Assembly (NCBI RefSeq): GCF_900142965.1
Contig: NZ_FRCQ01000006.1
Coordinates: 124,001 to 188,000, forward strand
Reading direction: 5' to 3'
Source of the DNA: Rhizobacter sp. OV335
GTDB taxonomy: Bacteria > Pseudomonadota > Gammaproteobacteria > Burkholderiales > Burkholderiaceae_C
Length of the DNA: 64,000 nt
This document shows positions 1 to 9,300 of the stretch, piece by piece. Numbering within the stretch: position 1 is the stretch's first letter; each line of letters opens with the position of its first letter. The notes beneath the pieces are model-generated. The model was not told the DNA's origin. It saw only the letters and a list, made by a program, of their open reading frames with translations, and did not search any database. Made by a program: the position numbers and the translations under genes.

Positions 1-610
1 AATCTTCCAGGCTGAAGCCGCTGCTGTTCTTGCCGCCCGAGCGGCCGAGCGACACGCCGGGGTTCAGCGTCCACACGTCCTGCGTGACGACCTCGAGGTC
101 GACGATGCCGTCATGCCAGGCGATCGGCCGGATGTGCGCATCGCGGAAGTACGACTCGGTGCGCATGATGCGCTCCGACTCGCGCAGCCGCCGCGGGTCG
201 TAGGGATCGCCCGGCTTGAACAGCAGGTGCGACGCGACCACCGACTCGTGCGTCAGCAGGTGCAGCTTGTTGGCCCAGCGGAACAGCAGCCGGTCTTCTT
301 CGGGCAGGCGCGTGTCGAAGAGGTTGAGCCGCTGGAAGCGGACTTCGCCGATGCGTGCGCCGGCCGCGACCAGCGCCTCGTCGTTCGGCACCTCGTCCGG
401 ACGCGGCTTCTCGAACTCGGGGGGCTTCGGGCGCGGCGGGCCGTCGTCGGCGGTGGGCTCGGAGGCGGCGGAGGCGGGCGGGTCGGCGGCTTGCGGCGCG
501 CCTGCGGCCGCATCCTGCGCTGCAGCGAGGGTCGGCGCCAGCGCCGGCACGAGCGCCGCCCCCAGCATGAGGGTCCAGCTTGCCGCACACGAGCTCACAC
601 GCCACACCAT
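1..610 (-). CDS. BamA/TamA-like outer-membrane protein with POTRA domain, N-terminal part only
   Basis: The first 203 residues are visible; the gene runs off the left edge of the window. The ATG at 608-610 follows a GGAAG ribosome site. An N-terminal hydrophobic stretch ending in ALAPTLAAAQ reads as a signal peptide. It is followed by a Pro/Ala/Asp-rich linker (about residues 33-75) and then a POTRA-like module (about 85-180: GEVRFQRLNLFDT, FKPGDPYDPRRLRESERIM, DLEVVTQDVWTL). Proteins of this kind insert or pass polypeptides through the outer membrane, and a beta-barrel would be expected in the missing part. Assignment to BamA, TamA or another Omp85 member cannot be made from this fragment. 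Confidence 0.75.
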   Translation of the reverse strand, partial: MVWRVSSCAASWTLMLGAALVPALAPTLAAAQDAAAGAPQAADPPASAASEPTADDGPPRPKPPEFEKPRPDEVPNDEALVAAGARIGEVRFQRLNLFDTRLPEEDRLLFRWANKLHLLTHESVVASHLLFKPGDPYDPRRLRESERIMRTESYFRDAHIRPIAWHDGIVDLEVVTQDVWTLNPGVSLGRSGGKNSSGFSLED

Positions 611-863
611 CGGCTTCCTTTCGGTTGAACTGCTCGCCCCGCGTCGTACCGACCGTGCAGGCATGGTAGCCACACCAAGGCAGTCGGCGTGCCCGGTCGA
701 TCCGACAGACAGGCGGCAGCGGCACGGGGAGCGCAGCGCATCCACAAGGCACACCGATTGCCACCCTTCCATACCGCGCCTTTGGGTCTTCGGGCCAAAG
801 AGCGGGATGTGACCGGCGGGGCCGGCGCGTCACCTCTTCCAACACCTGCAAAGGAGTCACATC

Positions 864-1193
864 ATGACAAAGCTGTCCACCACCTTGACCCTCGTGTCCG
901 CTGCCGCACTGGCGGCCGTGGTGTCGCTGTCGTCGGCCCAGTCGACCTCGAGCAACACCTCGGCACCCAGTTCGGCGAGTGCCGACCAGAACCAGCCGAA
1001 CGGCCCGTCGACGTCGACCACCGAGAGCACGACGCCGACGAACCAGAACACGACGGCTCAGCCGACCACCATGGACACCCAGGTCAGCCCGAACAACTCG
1101 AACAATGCGAACCCGCCGACGACCTTGAACAACAGCGATTCGTCCAGCACGGTCGCGAGCGACCCGCTCGCACCGCGCGCCGACCGCAACTGA
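864..1193 (+). CDS. Small secreted Ser/Thr/Asn/Pro-rich protein
   Basis: 109 residues, with AAAGGAG placed well before the ATG. Residues 1-25 form a clean signal peptide (MTKLSTTLTL then an Ala/Val/Leu core, cut near SSAQS). The mature part has almost no hydrophobic residues and is dominated by Ser, Thr, Asn, Pro and Gln, so it should be disordered. No domain is recognisable. It is monocistronic, with a strong terminator directly after the stop. An envelope or extracellular linker role is possible, but no function can be assigned. Confidence 0.7.
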   Translation: MTKLSTTLTLVSAAALAAVVSLSSAQSTSSNTSAPSSASADQNQPNGPSTSTTESTTPTNQNTTAQPTTMDTQVSPNNSNNANPPTTLNNSDSSSTVASDPLAPRADRN

Positions 1194-1212
1194 TCCAGGT
1201 CGCAACGGACTG

Positions 1213-1247
1213 AAGGCCCGGCAGACGACCGTCTGCCGGGCCTTTTT
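1213..1247 (+). terminator. Rho-independent terminator
   Basis: A perfect 14-bp stem (1213-1226 with 1231-1244) closes a GACC loop and runs into a T tract. It ends the transcript of the small secreted protein. Because the stem begins with AA and ends with TT, it can also stop the opposite-strand transpeptidase transcript that finishes at 1261. Confidence 0.9.
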
Positions 1248-1260
1248 CAATGGAAGCACG

Positions 1261-2013
1261 TCAGTTGTAGACCGTCGCCTGCGCAAGGCGCGTGGCGGAA
1301 TGCGCCACCTCGGGCACGCCGAACATCTCGGCAAGCGAGCGCCGGTCGGGCACCAGGTACACCATTGCGCGACCGCGGCTGAACATCGGGCTGATCACGC
1401 CGTCGTAGAACGCCGGCGGCAGGTTGATGCAGCCGTAGCTGATGCGGTTGTCGTCGACGCCCGGCGACGCGAGGCGCTGCGCGCGCCGCTCGCGCGGGTT
1501 GGTGGTGCGCACGCGGTGCATGGAGACCGCGGCGTCGTAGTCGACCCAGACGATGTCTTCCCCATTGGCGTTGTGGCCGGGGCGCCCGACGAAACGCCCG
1601 GCCGGCGTGATGCGCTCGAACGGCTTGATGTCGGCGATGGGGCGCTCGCCGATGCCCGGCACCGAATCGTCGCCGCGTGCCGCGCCCAGCAGCGCCGGCG
1701 CCGAGCCCAGCAGCCGGCCGGTGGCATCGAACGCGAACACGTGCGCGCGCGGCTTGTCAATCAGCACGAACGGCAGCCCGCGGTTGTCGGATCGGCTGAC
1801 GACCCAGTCGCCGAGGCGCCGCACATCGGCCGACGCCGTCTCGGCACCGAAATCCAGCGACCTCGCCGTGTACACCGGCACCGCGTGCCGAGCGTTGTGC
1901 GCCAGCCGCTCCGGATGGGCGGGCGACAGCGGCTGCGCTATCAGGCTCAGCGCGATCGTCGCGACGCCCATCAGGCCCGCGTTCACCCATTCCAGCACCG
2001 GTGATGGCTTCAT
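1261..2013 (-). CDS. L,D-transpeptidase family protein (YkuD fold)
   Basis: 250 residues from the ATG at 2013; an in-frame TTG at 2028 is an alternative start. An N-terminal hydrophobic segment (about 10-28) anchors or exports the protein. The YkuD core spans roughly residues 85-222, with the catalytic cysteine at C195 in the context ISYGCINLP and an upstream histidine at H166. Family members form 3-3 cross-links in peptidoglycan or attach proteins to it. The usual SHGC motif is SYGC here, so the position before the Gly-Cys is unusual and activity is inferred. It is divergent from a closely similar paralogue starting at 2180. Confidence 0.8.
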   Translation of the reverse strand: MKPSPVLEWVNAGLMGVATIALSLIAQPLSPAHPERLAHNARHAVPVYTARSLDFGAETASADVRRLGDWVVSRSDNRGLPFVLIDKPRAHVFAFDATGRLLGSAPALLGAARGDDSVPGIGERPIADIKPFERITPAGRFVGRPGHNANGEDIVWVDYDAAVSMHRVRTTNPRERRAQRLASPGVDDNRISYGCINLPPAFYDGVISPMFSRGRAMVYLVPDRRSLAEMFGVPEVAHSATRLAQATVYN

Positions 2014-2179
2014 GCCGATGCGTGGCAATCCCCGTGCCCGTGGGATAGCCAGCGCGATGGTTTGCGCGCCTCATCGGCACAGCGAACTGCGTCCACTTTG
2101 TCGCGCTTTTCGACGGACATCCCGCGACCGGCTTCCCTACGATTCACCATCTTCACGCGAGCGAGCCAGGACCCCGCCC

Positions 2180-2818
2180 ATGCGATTTGCAGGTAAAGCA
2201 GTGCGATCGGCAATTCTTGCCGGTCTGTGGGCGGTGAGCACGCTGGCATGTGCGGCAGCTTCGACATCCGACGATGCCGGCGCGTCGCCCGAAGCCCGGC
2301 TCGTCACCCGCTGGATCCTCGACAGCCACGACAACCAGGGCAAGCCGTTCGCGGTGGTCGACAAGAAGGCGGCGCAGCTGCGCATCCATGCGGCGGACGG
2401 CCGGCTGCTCGGCGTCGCCCCGGCGCTGCTGGGCCTGGCCCCTGGCGATACCGCGATCGCCGACATCGCGCACCGCGCGCCGTCCAGCCTGCGCCCGTTC
2501 GAGCGCACCACGCCGGCCGGCCGCTTCGAATCGCAGCCGGGGCGCAACCTGCACGGCGAAGACATCGTCTGGCTCGACTACGCGGCCTCGCTCGCGATCC
2601 ACCGGCTGCGCCCCGCGGCGGCGGCTGAGCGCCGCGCGCAGCGGCTCGCCTCGGACTCGCCGGCCGACAACCGCATTTCGCTCGGCTGCGTGGTCGTGCC
2701 GGTGGCGTTCTACGAGCAGGTCGTGGCGCCGGTGCTCGGGCACGAACGCGCGGTGGTCTACGTGCTGCCGGAAGACCGGCCGGCGCGCGGGTTCTTCGAA
2801 GCGGCGCAGGGTTTGTAG
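2180..2818 (+). CDS. L,D-transpeptidase family protein, paralogue
   Basis: 212 residues. The N-terminus (MRFAGKAVRSAILAGLWAVS) is a signal peptide. The rest aligns throughout with the neighbouring protein on the other strand: both share DNxGxPF, LLGxAPALLG, PFERxTPAGRF, GEDIVWxDY, ERRAQRLAS and DNRIS. The catalytic cysteine is C170 in ISLGCVVVP and the paired histidine is H141. The asparagine that normally follows the cysteine region is absent, so enzyme activity is less certain than for the paralogue. The last 61 bp overlap the convergent transporter pseudogene. Confidence 0.8.
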   Translation: MRFAGKAVRSAILAGLWAVSTLACAAASTSDDAGASPEARLVTRWILDSHDNQGKPFAVVDKKAAQLRIHAADGRLLGVAPALLGLAPGDTAIADIAHRAPSSLRPFERTTPAGRFESQPGRNLHGEDIVWLDYAASLAIHRLRPAAAAERRAQRLASDSPADNRISLGCVVVPVAFYEQVVAPVLGHERAVVYVLPEDRPARGFFEAAQGL

Positions 2819-3711
2819 ACCAGCGCCGCGCCCATCAGCAGCATCCCCGCCGACTGCAGCGCCGACAGGCTGCGGCCATACACCAGCCAATCCACGGCCA
2901 CCGCGGCGAACGGGTAGACGAACTGCAGCAGCGCGATGCGGCCGGTCGGCAGCCGTGCCATGCCGGCATACAGCAGCACATACGCCAGGCCGGTGTGGAT
3001 CACGCCCAGCCCGGCCAGTCAGCCCCAGGCCGCGGGCTGCGCGGGCCAGCCCTGCGTCAGCGGCCACCAGGCCGTCAGCAGCACGCCGACCGCGCATTGC
3101 CAGGCCGCGAGCGCAAACGACGACGCCCCCTGCACCAGCTTCGCGATCAGCGTGACCGCCGCGTAGCTGAGCGAGCCGCCGAGGCACATCACGAGGCCGG
3201 CCAGGTAGCGCGTCGATGCCAGCTCGCGCTGCGGCTGCCCGGCCAGGCCCGTCGCCAGCGCCAGGCCGAGCAACGCGAGCCCTGCCGCGGCCCAGCGCCG
3301 CGCGCCGATGCGTTCGCGCAACCACCACGCGCCGAAGCCCATCACCCACAGCGGCTGCACGTGGAACACCACGGTCGCGACGCCGATCGAGGTGCGATCG
3401 ATCGCCGCGAAGAACAGCGCCCAGTTCACCACCATCAGCACGCCGCACGCGAGCGCGGCCGCGAACGCCCGCGGCGCGAGCCGCAGCTCGTGCAGGCGGC
3501 CGGTGGCCGCGCCCCAGGCGAGCAGCGCCAGGCCGCCGAACGCACAGCGGAAGCAGACCGCCATCAGCGGATGCTGGTCGGCCTCTTCGACGAACACGCC
3601 GAGCGTGCCGAGCAGCAGGCCGCCGGCGGTCATCAGCAGCACGCCGCGCTCGGTTGACGAGGCGGTGGGCGCTGACGGGGTCACGGCAGGCGTCGCGGTG
3701 GGTGTGCTCAT
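2758..3711 (-). pseudogene. EamA/DMT-family transporter split by an in-frame TGA
   Basis: Reading from the ATG at 3711 gives a ten-helix EamA (drug/metabolite transporter) protein. It has the first repeat at about residues 20-150 and the second from about residue 160. The reading is stopped by TGA at 3019-3021, after 230 residues. The same frame then continues without another stop to 2758 with typical EamA sequence (LAGLGVIHTGLAYVLLYAGM). The interrupted position sits where a Trp codon TGG would fit, so a single G-to-A change explains it. It may be a genuine pseudogene, a programmed or suppressed stop, or a sequencing error. The divergent LysR gene is a plausible regulator. Confidence 0.75.
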
Positions 3712-3779
3712 GCCGGCATCGTCGAGGCGGCGCAGCATCCCGTAAAGCGCATAGTTCAGCTTGCTACCATTCGATTTCC

Positions 3780-4646
3780 ATGAGAACCCCCGACCTCCAG
3801 CTCGACTGGCTGCGCGCCTTCGTCGCCGTGGTCGATGCCGGCTCGCTGACGGCGGCCGCGCCGCAGGTGCACCGATCGCAGTCCGCGCTGAGCATGCAGA
3901 TCCGCAAGCTCGAAGAGGCCGTCGGCCGGCCGGTGCTGACGCGCGGCCCCCGCCACCTGGCGCTGACGCCGACCGGCCACGAGCTGCTCGGCTATGCGCG
4001 GCGCCTGCTCGAACTGCACGCCGAGGCGCTGGGCGCACTGAACGACACCCGCGTCAGCGGCCATGTGCGGCTGGGCGTGCCCGACGACTACGCGGTGGCC
4101 TACCTGGCGCCGGTGCTGCGCACCTTCGCGAGCCGCCACGGGCTGGTCGAGATCACGCTGTCGTGCGCGCAATCCACGCTGCTGATCCCGCAGGTGGAGC
4201 GCGGCGAGATCGACGTGGCCATCGTCACGCGCGACCGGCCGCAGCGCGGCACGCTGCTGTTCCGCGAGCCGATGGTGTGGGTCGGCGCAGCGCAGCACGA
4301 GGCCTGGCGGCGCGAGCCGCTGCCGCTCGCGATGTACGAGGCCGGCAGCCTGGCGCGCAAGGCGGTGCTCGCCGCGCTGGCGGCGCAGCGGCGCCAGCAC
4401 CGCACCGTGACGCACAGCCAGAGCCTGGTCGGCCAGCTCGCGGCGGTCGAGGGGGGGCTCGCGGTGGCGGCGCTCACGCGCTGCAGCGTGCCGGCAGGCC
4501 TGCAGATCCTCGACGGGCGGCACCAGCTCCCTCCGCTGCCCGACATGGAGGTCGCGGTGCTGCGCAGCAAGGCGAGCCAGGGCGACGCGGCGGCCGATGC
4601 GATGCAGGCGCAAATCGTGAATACCTTGCGCCGTTCACCCTCCTGA
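3780..4646 (+). CDS. LysR-family transcriptional regulator
   Basis: 288 residues, the usual family length. Residues 4-62 form the winged helix-turn-helix (LRAFVAVVDAGSLTAAAPQV then HRSQSALSMQIRKLEE). Residues 90-280 form the periplasmic-binding-protein-like effector domain. It starts 68 bp from the divergent EamA transporter gene, the classical LysR arrangement, so it probably controls that transporter and itself. The ligand is unknown. The spacing between the two genes is short, so the promoters must overlap. Confidence 0.9.
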   Translation: MRTPDLQLDWLRAFVAVVDAGSLTAAAPQVHRSQSALSMQIRKLEEAVGRPVLTRGPRHLALTPTGHELLGYARRLLELHAEALGALNDTRVSGHVRLGVPDDYAVAYLAPVLRTFASRHGLVEITLSCAQSTLLIPQVERGEIDVAIVTRDRPQRGTLLFREPMVWVGAAQHEAWRREPLPLAMYEAGSLARKAVLAALAAQRRQHRTVTHSQSLVGQLAAVEGGLAVAALTRCSVPAGLQILDGRHQLPPLPDMEVAVLRSKASQGDAAADAMQAQIVNTLRRSPS

Positions 4647-4713
4647 GGGATGGACGGGCGGCACGAACGCAGCAGAATCCCTCCCGACTCAAGAACAACA
4701 GGAGGGTTGGAAC

Positions 4714-5334
4714 GTGAAGAGATCGACAAAGGCCCGCGTCGTGCGGGGCGTGTTCGGTGCCGTCGTCGCGGCGGCAGCGCTGGCCGCGACACCGGCCGCT
4801 TCGGCGCAATCGATGTACCGATGCAAGTCGGGCAACTCGGCCTACCTGTCCGACCGGCCCTGCACCAGCGGTGCCGGCTCGACGCTCGGCACCATCAGCG
4901 CGGCCCCGAGCAACACCTACCAGCAGCCGTCGGGCACCTATGTGCAGCGCCCGGCCAAGGCGGCCGATCACGTGAACTACCTCAGCTCGGCCTGCGCCGA
5001 CATCGCCGAGGCGATCCGCACCGGCCCGTCACGCGGCGTGCGCGGCGACGTGATCAGCGGCTTGCACGAGGAATACCGGCAGAAATGCTCCGAAGACGAC
5101 GCGGCGGCGCGCCAGCGGGTGGCCGAGGACCGGCGCAACGAGCGCGATGCCAAGCGTTCGGTCCAGACGGCGGCCCAGCAACAGCAGCAGCAGACGCGCA
5201 TCGCCAGCGACCAGTGCAACGAGCTGCTGCGCATCCTCGCGGCCAAGCGCCGGCAGACCGCGACGATGACCGACGGCGAGCGCGCCGACCTGCAGCGCTC
5301 GGAGGAGAGCTACGCGCAGCGCTGCAAGCACTGA
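4714..5334 (+). CDS. Secreted protein with DUF4124-like N-terminus and Gln-rich coiled coil
   Basis: 206 residues from a GTG preceded by GGAGG at 4701-4705, which decides the start. A signal peptide ends near ASAQS. The next part (MYRCKSGNSAYLSDRPC) resembles the short cysteine-containing DUF4124 module found in periplasmic proteobacterial proteins. The second half is strongly charged and helical, with a run of glutamines near residue 150. Six cysteines are present, which suggests disulfides in the periplasm. The biological role is unknown. Confidence 0.75.
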   Translation: MKRSTKARVVRGVFGAVVAAAALAATPAASAQSMYRCKSGNSAYLSDRPCTSGAGSTLGTISAAPSNTYQQPSGTYVQRPAKAADHVNYLSSACADIAEAIRTGPSRGVRGDVISGLHEEYRQKCSEDDAAARQRVAEDRRNERDAKRSVQTAAQQQQQQTRIASDQCNELLRILAAKRRQTATMTDGERADLQRSEESYAQRCKH

Positions 5335-5347
5335 CGCGGCAGGCCCC

Positions 5348-6310
5348 TCAGGCCGCCAGCGGCTGGGGCGACGCTGCTGTTGCCGCTTTCGCGGCACCGG
5401 TGACGGCGTCGCGGTTCAGCTCGCCGCCCAGCGCCTCGATCAGCGCGGGGATCAGCTGCTGCAGCTCGCCGGTGACCAGCGCGACATCGGCGTCGAAGTG
5501 GTCCTCGTCCTTGGTGGCCGTCGAGGCGCCTTCGAGCACCACGTCGAGCAGCTTCAGCTTCTTGATCGTCATCGCATCGCTCAGCACGAAGGACACGCGC
5601 GACGACCAGGTCATCGCAAGCGATGTCGGCAGCTTGCCCTGCACGATGTGCTGGCCGACCTCGTCGATGTCGAGCGTGTGGCGGGCGTACTTGACGGTGG
5701 CCTTCTCGCTGTCGGGCTGCTTCAGCTCGCATTCGCGGTCGACCGTGAAGCCGGCCGGCGCTTCCTTGCTGGTCAGCCATTCGGCCATCGCGGTGGCAGG
5801 CGAGATCGCGCTCTGGGCCAGGCTCAGCCGGATGCCGCCACCGAGCAGCTCGACCAGCATCGTGACGACGCGGTCGGCCTTGGCGGTGCTGGCGGCGTCG
5901 ATCACGACGAAGCCGGCGCGCACGTCGATCCACACCAGCGTGGCGGAGCGCTTCGGGAAGGCGCGCGGCAGCAGGTCCTGCACGATCTCTTCCTTCAGCT
6001 CCTTGGCGATCTTGCCCTTGGGGCGGCGACCGGTCTCGGCCTCGATGCGGTCGAGCCGGGCTTCGAGCTCGGCCTTGACCACCGACGACGGCACCGCCTT
6101 GCGCTCGACGCCCAGGCGCAGCACCAGCTGGCCGCCGATGTTCTCGATCAGCGCGCCTTCCTTGTCACCGCGCGGCTGCAGCCAGCCGGCGGATTCGGGC
6201 TGCGTCGCGCCGCAGGCGGTGAAGCGGCTGCCGGCGAGGCGGTCTTCCACCTCGTCAAGCGGGGGCGGGGTCCATTGGTCGATGCGGTAGAGGAGTGCGT
6301 TCTTGAACAT
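5348..6310 (-). CDS. rdgC: Recombination-associated protein RdgC
   Basis: 320 residues, close to the usual length of about 300. The protein begins MFKNALLYRI and carries the family features throughout: SGWLQPRGDKEG-like region near residue 42, KGKIAKELKEEIVQDLLPRA at about 99-118, and the DEDHFDADVALVTGEL region near the C-terminus. RdgC is a ring-shaped, nucleoid-associated DNA-binding protein that limits RecA activity. The gene appears monocistronic; the downstream effector operon on the same strand comes from its own promoter further right and ends just before it. Confidence 0.95.
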   Translation of the reverse strand: MFKNALLYRIDQWTPPPLDEVEDRLAGSRFTACGATQPESAGWLQPRGDKEGALIENIGGQLVLRLGVERKAVPSSVVKAELEARLDRIEAETGRRPKGKIAKELKEEIVQDLLPRAFPKRSATLVWIDVRAGFVVIDAASTAKADRVVTMLVELLGGGIRLSLAQSAISPATAMAEWLTSKEAPAGFTVDRECELKQPDSEKATVKYARHTLDIDEVGQHIVQGKLPTSLAMTWSSRVSFVLSDAMTIKKLKLLDVVLEGASTATKDEDHFDADVALVTGELQQLIPALIEALGGELNRDAVTGAAKAATAASPQPLAA

Positions 6311-6332
6311 CAGCGGCGGCGTGGGAGCAAGG

Positions 6333-6360
6333 GGGCGGATTGTAGGCCGGCCATCCGCCC
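6333..6360 (-). terminator. Inverted repeat after the effector gene, terminator-like
   Basis: An exact 8-bp stem (6333-6340 with 6353-6360) lies directly after the stop of the 1104-residue gene. There is no clear T run, so factor-independent termination is uncertain. Confidence 0.35.
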
Positions 6361-6367
6361 AGGTGCC

Positions 6368-9300
6368 TCACGCGCCCTGCCGCCTGGCCTGCACGCGGAA
6401 CAGGTCGACGAAATCCAGCGCGGCAGAGTCGACGTGCCGCCCCCGTGAGTGCATCGCGATGTACTGCTTGATCGCAGAGCCCATGTCGGGTGCCTCGAGC
6501 AGGCGGCTCTCCTTGCCGGTGGCGGGATCGTAGACACGGAAGCCGTAGCCATTCCTGGCGCGCGAGACCATCACGCTGTGATGACGCAGCCGACCATCGC
6601 GTGCGTAGCGCTTGAAGCACACGCCGAGATCGTTCGACCACTGCAGCATCTGCGGCATGCGGTCCTTCGAGGCATTCCACCGCGATTGCTGAAGCTGCAG
6701 ACCGTCGCCCCGCGCCGCCAGCTTGGTACCGATCTGCGCGATCGAGCCCGGTCCGTCGGGCATCACCAGGCGGTCAAGGTCATCTGCCTGCTTCATCAGC
6801 AGCATGTTGATCACCGGCCGGCTGCCATCGCCGCCGGATTCCTCGCGTTTCAGCAGTTCGCGGTAATCGGGACGACCGGTGTGCTTGTCGGTCACGGAAA
6901 GCACGTCGAGAACCTCGGCCGGCACCAGGTCGGACCCCTTCTCCATGCAGCGTTCGACCTCCGCGTTGATCATCAACGCAAAGCCTTCACGGTCGTTCAA
7001 GCGCTGGGTGAATCCGATGTCGCACTCGTTCCACGGCAACGGATACCGGTCGGACGTGGCCACCGCCATGCGGCGGACGTAGCTGTCCCTGGAACCCTCG
7101 GGCTCGATCGGATGGCGGGCTTGCAGGTGGCTGTCGATGGCGGACTTCATCGCCGCCATGGCATCCGCCTCATGCCCGGGCACGGCCGGTATCCCGTTCC
7201 GGGCGGCCTCGAGCCTGGAGCGGCTGAAGGACGCCAGGATCTCGTGCTGGCCGGCCTCGTCCTGCGCGGCGTCCAGCGCGCGCTGGACGCTGCGGGTCGC
7301 ATTGACATCGCGATTCCATTGCTCGCGAACGAACCGGCAAAACGGCGCCAGGTCGTGCATCGGCAAACCGTCGACCTGCCATTCGAAGTGGTCGCCTGTG
7401 CGCCAGGCTTGGTCGGCCATCGCCAGCAGGTGCTCGCACTTCTCCAGGAACAGCTGCGGTGGGATGCCAGGAAACAGCTGATCGGCGATGCCCTGCATTT
7501 CGGCGTCGCTGCAGTGGCTGTAGTGGATGCTGGGTGCCGCCTCGGCCAGGTTGCTGGCCACCCGGCTCAACAGCTCCAGGCCCTGCGCCGGCTCCGTCAT
7601 CAGGCGGCCGGCTCCGTCGAGGCAGTCCTTGATCCGGCGCTGGCACTCGGGATGTTGCTGCGCATGGCTCTGCGCGCGCTGCGCCAGCCGCGCCCCGAAG
7701 AAGCTTTCGAGGAAGACACCGTCCGACAGCTTCGTCGCGCCGCGGGGCAGCCCGAAGCAGGGACCCAGCTGATTCTGCAGGTCCAGCAGGCGATGCCACT
7801 CGTCGCCCTCGTCGTCGAGGGCCGCATCGGCGGCCTTGCGCATCCGGGCCGCGGCCAGCACGCTCTGCTTGATCATGCTGAGTTCGAGTGCGGTGACACC
7901 CTGCTTGATCATGAACCTCATCAGCGCGACGTGCACCTCCGGATCCAGCGGCTTGTCGCGCACGATCTTGTCGACCAGCGTGGCGAAACAGGCCAGGCCC
8001 ATCGCCGGGCTCAGCTGCACGTCGACCCGGTGGGTCTTCTTGCCGGCAAACACCTTGCCGCCGCCGACGAACGTCCCCCGCGTCGCCGTGCCCTTGAACC
8101 ACCCTTTGCGGACCGTCTTCCGTAGCCCGTCGCCGCACTGCGTCGCGATCAGGATATCGGCGGCCTGCTGGTCGTTCTTCTGGTCTCGCTTGCGGCACGC
8201 GTTCCTGCCGAGCTTCGCGCCCATCGAAATCAGGTAGAGAGTTCCAACGCTGCCGCTGACCGCAGCGGGGACGGTGCCGAGAGTGGTGACGCCGGTGGCC
8301 ACTGCCGCGACCCACAGAGGCCATGCGACGACGCTGTTGGCGACCCCCTTGAAGAAGCGCACATAGGAGCAGCGCTTCATGAACTTGGCATGCTTCGCGA
8401 TGTCGTGGTGCGCCTGCCAGCAGGCGGGCAGCATCGTGTTGAAGAGCGCCCGATCAGCCTGGTGTTCCGGTGACTGCTCGTCGTTCACCGGAAGGTGCTT
8501 CACGGCCTTCAGCCAAGCCATCGTGTCCTTGGCGAGGCGGAACTTCTCGCCCCAGGCCTTGTGTTCGAACGTGCTGTGACCCATGTCGAAGCCGCTGCCG
8601 ATCGGCGCCAGCCCCCCCGACGACACGTCGCCCAACGCACCGGCCGCCGCCGACAACGCTTCGTTGGCGCCGTCTGCCGCCGCGGCGATGCCGACAGCGA
8701 TGCGGGTCAGGCTGACAAGGCCGGACGGCGCACCGACGCCGACATCGCGCCAGGTGGCCACCAGGCACCGCAGGCTCATGTCCGACATCTCCGCCCCGAA
8801 CTTCGGATGCCGGGCGAACGCCTGCCTGCATTGGCTTGCGGCGATCCATTCGGCGTCGGTCGGTACGGCAGCGCACTCCTCCCCCGCCTCGTGGCACATC
8901 ACCTTCAGCAGCGCGTGGAAACTCGTGACGATCTCGATGGCCGCCTTCTTTGCGGCACTCTTCATATCGATAAAGGCATGCAACTGGTCGGCGGCGTCGA
9001 TCAAGCCCCCAAGAGCGTTGCCGGCACCTGTCATGCCACCAACGACTGACCCGGTCGACGCGGCGCCACCCATCGCGCTCTCGACACTGAGGCCGGCGCC
9101 CTCAACGCGGCAAGTCGCCCAGCCGGGCAGGACAGTGCTCACATAGGCGGTCTGGGTAAAGAAACCACGATCCGGTGTGGGCTTGATCACGTGGTAGTGC
9201 TTGTCACCCTCGTCGTTGCTCAACCCGGTCTCCCTCCTGAAATGTCGACTGAGGAAGACCGGCAAGCGCTGCGACGCGTCTCTCGCGTCATTCCACGTGG

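Noticed and set aside
1036..1052. Asn/Ser/Thr-coding repeats as a possible tandem repeat element
   Set aside because: Repeats are in amino acid composition only; the DNA is not a tandem array.
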